Assembly: GCA_018828205.1 (NCBI GenBank)
Contig: JAHJWA010000385.1
Coordinates: 1-12,375 of the forward strand
Reading direction: 5' to 3'
From: Alphaproteobacteria bacterium
Lineage (GTDB): Bacteria; Pseudomonadota; Alphaproteobacteria; Sphingomonadales; Sphingomonadaceae
DNA length: 12,375 nt
Below, one piece after another: positions 8,033-12,375 of this stretch (position 1 is the first letter of the stretch; each line of letters starts with the position of its first letter). The translations under genes and the position numbers were made by a program. The notes below the pieces were generated by a model. That model searched no databases and was not told the origin of the DNA. It saw only the letters and a list, made by a program, of their open reading frames with translations.

Positions 8033-8434
8033 GTGGCCGCGCCCAACCGGCTCGAGGAGAGGTTCGTCCATCTCGGGCCGGGTGCAACCGCGGTTCCGCA
8101 ACCCGCCTTCACCGGCGGGATGGAATGGTACGAGGGCTATGATACGCGCCATGGCGGCGATGGGCGCGAAGGGCGGCTGGTCTCGCACTACAGTTTCACC
8201 GAGGATTGGCCGGGTTGGGAAATGCATCCGCATGGCAGCGAGGTGGTGATTTGCACCGCTGGCTCGATGGTGCTGACGCAGGAATGGCCCGACGGCCGGC
8301 GCGAGACCGTGACGCTCAACCCCGGCGATTACACGATCAATCCGCCGGGCGTGTGGCACATCGCCGATGTGATCCAGCCGGCAAGCGCGATCTTCATCAC
8401 CGCGGGCGAGGGAACCGAGCACCGGCCCCGCTGA
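8033..8434 (+). CDS. Single-domain cupin protein
   Basis: This is a 133-residue cupin, a small beta-barrel that usually binds a metal and either catalyses a simple reaction or binds a small molecule. Motif 1 is near WEMHPHGSEVV, with His65, His67 and Glu70 as likely metal ligands and Gly77 six residues after the Glu. Motif 2 is GDYTINPPGVWH with His109. The fourth typical ligand set is therefore present in outline. The spacing between the second His and Glu is shorter than the textbook motif. It starts with GTG immediately after the TAG of the VOC gene, with no strong ribosome-binding site of its own, so translation probably depends on coupling. The reaction and substrate cannot be told. Oxidoreductase, isomerase or ligand-binding roles are all possible. 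Confidence 0.85.
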   Translation: MAAPNRLEERFVHLGPGATAVPQPAFTGGMEWYEGYDTRHGGDGREGRLVSHYSFTEDWPGWEMHPHGSEVVICTAGSMVLTQEWPDGRRETVTLNPGDYTINPPGVWHIADVIQPASAIFITAGEGTEHRPR

Positions 8435-8435
8435 G

Positions 8436-8465
8436 GTTCGCGCGGGCACTTGCACGCGCATGAAC
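8436..8465 (+). terminator. Hairpin just after the cupin stop, possible terminator
   Basis: GTTCGCGCG (8436-8444) pairs with CGCGC (8455-8459) and GAAC (8462-8465), leaving a 2-nt bulge and a 10-nt loop. It begins 2 nt after the cupin TGA, where a transcript end would be expected. No run of T follows, so classic intrinsic termination is doubtful. It may instead stabilise the mRNA end or act with Rho. Confidence 0.35.
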
Positions 8466-8487
8466 GGCGCGGTCCGGGCGATACAAA

Positions 8488-8518
8488 TTGCGACACGATT
8501 GCCCCCCTCGGGCATAAT
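8488..8518 (+). promoter_or_regulatory. Candidate promoter of the EF-hand / two-component block
   Basis: TTGCGA (8488-8493) and CATAAT (8513-8518) form a sigma-70-like pair with a 19-bp spacer, slightly long. Transcription would start near 8525 and leave a leader of about 110 nt before the EF-hand ATG. The element overlaps one copy of the TGCGACACGA repeat and is followed closely by the other, which suggests a regulated promoter. The -35 match is modest. Confidence 0.35.
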
Positions 8519-8530
8519 CCTGCGACACGA
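8489..8530 (+). repeat. 10-bp direct repeat TGCGACACGA, two copies
   Basis: The identical decamer TGCGACACGA occurs at 8489-8498 and 8521-8530. The start-to-start distance is 32 bp, about three helical turns, so both copies face the same side of the DNA. The first overlaps the candidate -35 region and the second lies at the candidate transcription start. This geometry suits an operator for a dimeric or oligomeric regulator. The OmpR-type regulator encoded just downstream is an obvious candidate, although that family more often uses repeats about 10-11 bp apart. Confidence 0.4.
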
Positions 8531-8551
8531 AGGCTGTAGAAGCGGTGGCAT

Positions 8552-8601
8552 GAGTTGCGGTGGGCCGGTCCCCCTCCCCCCTCCCGGTGCTGCCGCAACT
8601 C
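8552..8601 (+). other. Leader hairpin with pyrimidine-rich loop
   Basis: A perfect 9-bp inverted repeat, GAGTTGCGG (8552-8560) and CCGCAACTC (8593-8601), encloses a 32-nt loop. The loop contains a C/T tract (8569-8585) of nearly pure CCCCTCCC character. CCGG at 8565-8568 and 8584-8587 could extend the structure. It lies 31 nt before the EF-hand ATG. The C/U-rich loop resembles anti-Shine-Dalgarno loops, so an RNA-level control role is plausible. A terminator is unlikely, as no T-run follows. Confidence 0.4.
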
Positions 8602-8632
8602 TCCCGATCGAACCGAACCGGAGTACGCCCCC

Positions 8633-9403
8633 ATGAAGACCCCCACGAAAACCATCGCTCTGACGATTTCCGTCGCCGCGCTCGCGCTGGCCGGCGGCAG
8701 CGCCGCGCTTGCCCAGACCAGCGACCGGACCAAGGCCGACGCCAATGGCGACGGCCAGGTGACGCTTGCCGAGATGCAGACCCAGCAGGCCGCCATGTTC
8801 GCGCGGATGGATGCCAATTCGGACGGCGTCATCGACGCCGCCGACCGCACCGCCCGCCAGGCGACGCGCTTTGCGGCGATGGACGCCGACAGTGACGGCG
8901 AAGTCACCCGGGCGGAAATGCAGGCCGCCGGCGAAGCGCGCCGCGCCCAGCGCCAGGCCCGTCAGCAGGAACGCATGGCGGAGCGCCGCGAGAAAATGGC
9001 CGAACGCGGCGCAGCGCGCTTTGCCCGGCTCGACACCGACAATTCCGGCGGATTGTCGCAAGCCGAGATGAATGCACCCCGCGAAGCCCGTGCCGACCGC
9101 GGCGAACGCGGTGACCGCGCCGAACGGCGGGGCAAGCGCGGCGATCGCATGGGCCGGATGGGCCGCGGCGGGCGCGGCGGCCGGGCGATGGGCGGCATGA
9201 TGCTGCGCATGGCCGATACCGACAAGGATGGCGCGATCAACCGCGCGGAGTTCGACGATGCGATTGCGATGCGCTTCGCCCGCGTCGATGCCGACGGCAA
9301 TGGTGCGATCACCACCGAAGAACGCCAGGCCGCCCGGACCCAGATGCGCACCCAGATGCGCGAGCGGATGCAGCAGCGGCGCGCGGGTCAGGCGCAGCAG
9401 TAA
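8633..9403 (+). CDS. Exported protein with six EF-hand Ca2+-binding loops
   Basis: The protein has 256 residues with an N-terminal signal peptide (ALA at 25-27 before Gln28), so it is periplasmic or secreted. Six canonical 12-residue EF-hand loops are visible, starting at Asp36, Asp60, Asp84, Asp134, Asp195 and Asp219. Nearly all have Asp/Asn/Ser at positions 1, 3 and 5, Gly at 6 and Glu (Asp in the second) at 12. Ca2+ binding is therefore likely. Between the loops are charged Arg/Gln/Glu/Ala-rich stretches (about 98-128) and an Arg/Gly-rich stretch (about 150-185). The C-terminus is an Arg/Gln-rich helix. GGAG at 8620-8623 with a 9-nt spacer fixes the start. The in-frame ATG at 8550 extends nothing useful, as it is in another frame, and an upstream GTG-like extension would bury the signal peptide. 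Only 46 bp separates it from the response regulator. The molecular function beyond ion binding is unknown. Calcium buffering, envelope stabilisation or signalling to the kinase are guesses. Confidence 0.88.
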   Translation: MKTPTKTIALTISVAALALAGGSAALAQTSDRTKADANGDGQVTLAEMQTQQAAMFARMDANSDGVIDAADRTARQATRFAAMDADSDGEVTRAEMQAAGEARRAQRQARQQERMAERREKMAERGAARFARLDTDNSGGLSQAEMNAPREARADRGERGDRAERRGKRGDRMGRMGRGGRGGRAMGGMMLRMADTDKDGAINRAEFDDAIAMRFARVDADGNGAITTEERQAARTQMRTQMRERMQQRRAGQAQQ

Positions 9404-9449
9404 GGCTTGTCCAACCGCCTGAGCCGACGCTAGGCGCAGGACCAACCCG

Positions 9450-10184
9450 ATGACCGATCCTGCGCCCACCACCATCCTCCTCGTCGACGACGAGGCCACA
9501 CTGCGCGAACCCCTGGCCGAGTATCTCACCGGCCAGGGGTTCGCCGTGAGCGAGGTCGCCAGCGCCGCCGCGGCGCGCAGCCGGCTGGCCAGCGACATCC
9601 CCGACATCGTCCTGCTCGACATCATGATGCCCGGCGAGGACGGTCTGTCGTTGTGCCGCCATCTGGTCGAGAACCGCCAGCTTCCCGTCATCCTGCTGAC
9701 CGCTCGCGGCGAGGCGACCGACCGGATCGTCGGGCTCGAGATCGGCGCCGACGACTACGTGACCAAGCCCTTCGAGCCGCGCGAGCTGGTGGCTCGGATC
9801 CGCTCGGTGCTGCGCCGGTCGGGGCGCCAGGACGCACCAGAAGCTCCCGAGCTGGGGTACAATTTCGACGGCTGGACGCTCGATCCGCTCAAACAGCGGC
9901 TCGCCGATCCCGAGGGCGTGACCGTGCCGCTCTCGACTGCGGAATTCCGCATGCTGCGCGCCTTTTGCGAGCATCCCCGGCAGGTGCTCGACCGCGATAT
10001 GCTGCTCGATCTGGTCCAGGGGCGCGAGGCGAACCTGTTCGACCGCGCGGTGGACAATCAGGTCAGCCGGCTGCGGCGCAAGATCGAGAGCGACAGCCGC
10101 AACCCCGACTATATCCAGACCGTCCGCGGCGGCGGCTATCGCTTTGCCGCCGATGTGACTCGCGGCGCGATCGATCGAGCCTGA
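9450..10184 (+). CDS. OmpR-family response regulator
   Basis: This is a 244-residue DNA-binding transcription factor activated by phosphorylation from the adjacent kinase. The receiver domain (residues about 8-120) has the acidic pocket Asp13/Asp14, the phospho-acceptor Asp57 (LLDIMMPGEDG), Thr84 (ILLTAR) and Lys106 (TKPF), so it should be fully functional. The C-terminal winged-helix domain (about 135-238) ends with RLRRKIE and the IQTVRGGGYRF block typical of OmpR/PhoB proteins. AGGA at 9438-9441 lies 8 nt before the ATG. It sits 46 bp after the EF-hand gene and 4 bp before the kinase gene, so all three are probably co-transcribed. Targets are unknown. The direct repeats upstream of the EF-hand gene are a candidate autoregulatory site. 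Confidence 0.95.
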   Translation: MTDPAPTTILLVDDEATLREPLAEYLTGQGFAVSEVASAAAARSRLASDIPDIVLLDIMMPGEDGLSLCRHLVENRQLPVILLTARGEATDRIVGLEIGADDYVTKPFEPRELVARIRSVLRRSGRQDAPEAPELGYNFDGWTLDPLKQRLADPEGVTVPLSTAEFRMLRAFCEHPRQVLDRDMLLDLVQGREANLFDRAVDNQVSRLRRKIESDSRNPDYIQTVRGGGYRFAADVTRGAIDRA

Positions 10185-10188
10185 CCCG

Positions 10189-11610
10189 ATGCGACTGGTC
10201 CCGCGCAGCCTGATCGGAAAGACCATGCTGGCGGTCGCGGTCGCGCTGATCGTGGCGCAGGCGATCTCGGCCGTGCTGCTCTACCGCGCCGCCGAACAGC
10301 GCCGCGACACCGCGCTGCTCAACGCCGCCGCCTTCCATCTCGTGGTCGGTTCCGCGGGTACGCGGGGGGTCGAGGGCCGAGAGGCACGCCGCGAAATGCG
10401 CCGGATGCAAGGTGCGCGCAGCCAGCGGCGAGACCGGGGACTGCCCCGGCTGCCGCGCCAGATCCGCTACACGACGCAGGATGCCGCGCCGCTCCTGCCC
10501 GGCGAAACCCGCCACACCGATGCCGAGGCGATGATCGAGGCGATCCTGTCGTCGCAGGGCGTCGAGATCGCCGAACTGGTGGTGGCCAAACGCCCGGTCA
10601 CCTCCGACCCCGTGCTCGCCGCCGCGCTGGAGCGCCGGCCGCGGCTGCGCAATGCGCTCGCCGAGCGGCAGGAGCTCTTCGTTGTCGGCCTGCGGCGTGA
10701 CGGCGCAAGAGATTGGGAAATCGCGCGCGTCGTCGATCCCCCTCGCGAGGGGCGCATTCTCGGCACGCTGCTGTTGCAGACCGCGATCCTGGTGGCGGTG
10801 CTGATGGTCCTGCTGTGGTTCGTCCTGCGTCGGATCACCCGCCCGCTCGGCGCGCTCGCCGAAAGCACGCGGCGCTTCTCCGGAACCGGCGCGCCCGAAC
10901 CGCCGCTCGCGCTCAGCGGGCCCGACGACATCCGCCGCCTGATCGCCGCGCACAACGCCATGCAGGCGCGGATCGGCTCGATGCTCGACGAGAAGGACGT
11001 CATGCTGGGCGCGATCGGACACGATCTCAAGACCCCGCTCGCCGCTCTGCGCGTGCGGATCGAAGGCGTCGAGAACCCCAGGGCCCGCGCCACCATGGCC
11101 GCGACCATCGAGGACATCACCCGCACGCTCGACGAAATCCTCCAGCTGGCGCGCATCGGCCGCAGCGAAGTCGCCTCAGAGCGCACCGACCTGGGCGCGC
11201 TGGCGGCCTCGGTGGTCGAGGAATTCGAGGACATGGGCGAGCCGGTGACCATGGAACAGCAGCTCCGGATCCCCGCGCCGATACGCATCACCTGGGTCAA
11301 GCGCGGTCTGCGCAATCTCGTCACCAATGCGCTGCGCTATGGCGGATCCGCCGAGATCACGGTGCTGCGCGAGGGCGACTGGGCGGTGCTGCGGGTCGAG
11401 GACAAGGGTCCGGGCATTCCCGAGGATCGCCTCGCCGAAATGCTTGAGCCCTTCACCCGCGGCGAAGCCAGCCGCAACCGCGACACCGGGGGCGCCGGGC
11501 TGGGTCTGGCGCTGGCGCGCGCGGTGGCCGAGCAGCACGGCGGCACGCTGGTGCTTGCCAACCGAGCGCAGGGCGGATTGCGCGCCGAGTTCCGGCTGCC
11601 GACCGGCTGA
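10189..11610 (+). CDS. Membrane sensor histidine kinase (HAMP, HisKA, HATPase)
   Basis: This 473-residue sensor kinase is the partner of the response regulator 4 bp upstream. Domains in order: membrane helix 1 (about 13-32), a periplasmic region (about 33-188), membrane helix 2 (about 190-213), HAMP (about 213-265), and HisKA with phospho-acceptor His278 in GHDLKTPL. The ATPase domain (about 368-473) has the N-box Asn380 (NLVTNALRYGG), the G1 box at Asp405 (EDKGPGIP) and the G2 box GGAGLGL at 434-440. All catalytic boxes are intact, in the general EnvZ-like layout. The periplasmic region is unusual in having 13 Arg between residues 59 and 93. Such a basic patch could contact anionic lipids, lipopolysaccharide or an acidic protein such as the EF-hand protein, but that is inference. 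The stimulus is unknown. Its stop is 3 bp from the stop of the converging gene. Confidence 0.94.
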   Translation: MRLVPRSLIGKTMLAVAVALIVAQAISAVLLYRAAEQRRDTALLNAAAFHLVVGSAGTRGVEGREARREMRRMQGARSQRRDRGLPRLPRQIRYTTQDAAPLLPGETRHTDAEAMIEAILSSQGVEIAELVVAKRPVTSDPVLAAALERRPRLRNALAERQELFVVGLRRDGARDWEIARVVDPPREGRILGTLLLQTAILVAVLMVLLWFVLRRITRPLGALAESTRRFSGTGAPEPPLALSGPDDIRRLIAAHNAMQARIGSMLDEKDVMLGAIGHDLKTPLAALRVRIEGVENPRARATMAATIEDITRTLDEILQLARIGRSEVASERTDLGALAASVVEEFEDMGEPVTMEQQLRIPAPIRITWVKRGLRNLVTNALRYGGSAEITVLREGDWAVLRVEDKGPGIPEDRLAEMLEPFTRGEASRNRDTGGAGLGLALARAVAEQHGGTLVLANRAQGGLRAEFRLPTG

Positions 11611-11613
11611 ACC

Positions 11614-12375
11614 CTAGCGCATCAACCCGCCGACGAGATTGCGCACGAACCGCCCGGCGATCGCCCCGCCGAAGCCGCTGGCGATGGTACCGGCAGCAGC
11701 CGTAGCCGCGGTGCGCACCGGATCGGCGCGGCTGCTCGTGCCCAGCATCCGCGCCGCCAGCAGGCTCGCGGTCGAGCTTGCCGCCGCCCCCGCGGCCGCC
11801 TTGCCAGCGCGCGCCCACAGCGTGGTGGTCTTGCGGCTGCGCCGACCGACCTCGGCCTTGCCCTGCTCCTCGACCTCTTCGGCCGTCGCCGCGGCATCGA
11901 CCGCCTTGGCTGCAAGCACTTCGGTCGCGCTCTCGCGGTCGACCGCGATGTCGTATTTGCCCTCGACGCCGCTGACCGAATTGACGATTCGGCGCTCGTC
12001 CGCACTGACCGGCCCGAGCCGCGAATGCGGCGGCGCGATCAGCGTGCGCTGCACCACCGAAGGCGCCCCGTTCTCGTCCAGCACCGAGACCAGCGCCTCA
12101 CCGACTTTGAGTTCAGTGATCGCGCGTTCGATATCGAGCGCATCATTGACCCGGAAGGTCTCCGCCGCCGATTTGACCGCGCGCTGATCGCGGGGGGTGA
12201 AGGCGCGCAATGCGTGCTGGATGCGGTTGCCCAGCTGGCCGGCAATCTTCTCGGGGATGTCGATCGGGTTCTGGGTGACGAAATAGACCCCCACCCCCTT
12301 GGAGCGGATGAGCCGGACGACCTGTTCGATCGTGTCCTCGAGCGCCGCGGGGGCATCGTCGAACAGCAGATGCGC
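11614..12375 (-). CDS. DUF853 HerA-like ATPase, C-terminal part (cut by window edge)
   Basis: Only the last 253 residues are present. The reading frame stays open to the right edge, so the true start lies beyond 12375. The visible part opens with AHLLFDDAP, matching the region just after the Walker B motif in DUF853 (YjgR-type) HerA-like P-loop ATPases. Next come VVRLIRSKGVGVYFVTQNP, in which the sensor-like TQNP is characteristic, and RDQRAVKSAAETFR. The Walker A motif and most of the ATPase core are off-window. The C-terminal region (about the last 110 residues) contains an acidic segment, a basic RRSRK patch and Ala/Gly-rich hydrophobic stretches ending in FVRNLVGGLMR. Its cellular role is not well defined in the family. 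DNA translocation or helicase activity is inferred from HerA homology. It is convergent with the kinase gene and apparently unrelated to it. An internal GTG at 12294 is not the true start. Confidence 0.9.
   Translation of the reverse strand, partial: AHLLFDDAPAALEDTIEQVVRLIRSKGVGVYFVTQNPIDIPEKIAGQLGNRIQHALRAFTPRDQRAVKSAAETFRVNDALDIERAITELKVGEALVSVLDENGAPSVVQRTLIAPPHSRLGPVSADERRIVNSVSGVEGKYDIAVDRESATEVLAAKAVDAAATAEEVEEQGKAEVGRRSRKTTTLWARAGKAAAGAAASSTASLLAARMLGTSSRADPVRTAATAAAGTIASGFGGAIAGRFVRNLVGGLMR

Noticed and set aside
8555..8632. Upstream in-frame extension of the EF-hand protein
   Set aside because: It would place 26 Pro-rich residues before a clear signal peptide, and the ATG at 8633 has its own GGAG ribosome-binding site.
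9416..9436. Small inverted repeat CGCCT/AGGCG between the EF-hand and regulator genes
   Set aside because: Only 5 bp with an 11-nt loop and no T-run. In this base composition it is expected by chance, so I did not call a terminator.
5684..9691. Very long open frame on the minus strand (1335 codons) across the aminopeptidase, VOC, cupin and EF-hand genes
   Set aside because: It is an antisense shadow of GC-rich coding sequence. It has no recognisable domain, is rich in Arg/Ala/His/Gly, and opposes four well-supported genes.

Overview
This window is GC-rich chromosomal DNA with tightly packed genes, and its gene types point to an alphaproteobacterium. The best guess is Sphingomonadales, possibly an Erythrobacteraceae-like member. 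This rests on overall protein character: a 7TM-type diguanylate cyclase, an exported oligopeptidase-B-like S9 peptidase, a three-domain aminopeptidase P and a DUF853/HerA-like ATPase. There is no rRNA or other marker gene, so the lineage is an inference. I see no tRNA, rRNA, CRISPR array, insertion sequence or phage gene. The longest stretch without a gene is 198 bp (8435-8632).

Layout, left to right. (1) 22-1140 (+) is a complete alanine dehydrogenase. (2) 1236-3008 (+) is a membrane GGDEF diguanylate cyclase. (3) A minus-strand pair follows. An exported S9 oligopeptidase (5617-3422) leads into a small hotdog thioesterase (3416-3018), which converges on the cyclase. (4) Divergent from the S9 gene is a cytosolic X-Pro aminopeptidase (5759-7579, +). 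The two peptidases share a 141-bp divergent regulatory region. (5) A VOC-fold protein (7637-8032) abuts a cupin (8033-8434), the two almost certainly co-translated. (6) A 198-bp leader region holds a hairpin just after the cupin stop, a candidate promoter bracketed by two copies of a 10-bp direct repeat, and a second hairpin with a pyrimidine-rich loop. It precedes an exported protein with six EF-hand loops (8633-9403). An OmpR-family response regulator (9450-10184) and its sensor histidine kinase (10189-11610) follow. (7) Converging on the kinase is the C-terminal part of a DUF853 HerA-like ATPase, which runs off the right edge.

Functionally the left two thirds is housekeeping: amino acid and peptide catabolism (alanine dehydrogenase, periplasmic endopeptidase, proline-specific aminopeptidase), c-di-GMP signalling and accessory enzymes. 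The most interesting part is the EF-hand protein / response regulator / kinase block. A periplasmic Ca2+-binding-type protein sits directly upstream of a two-component system whose kinase carries an unusually arginine-rich periplasmic segment. The leader of the EF-hand gene has several regulatory-looking structures. A calcium- or envelope-sensing circuit is a reasonable hypothesis but is not shown by the sequence. I did not find a clearly new molecular system.
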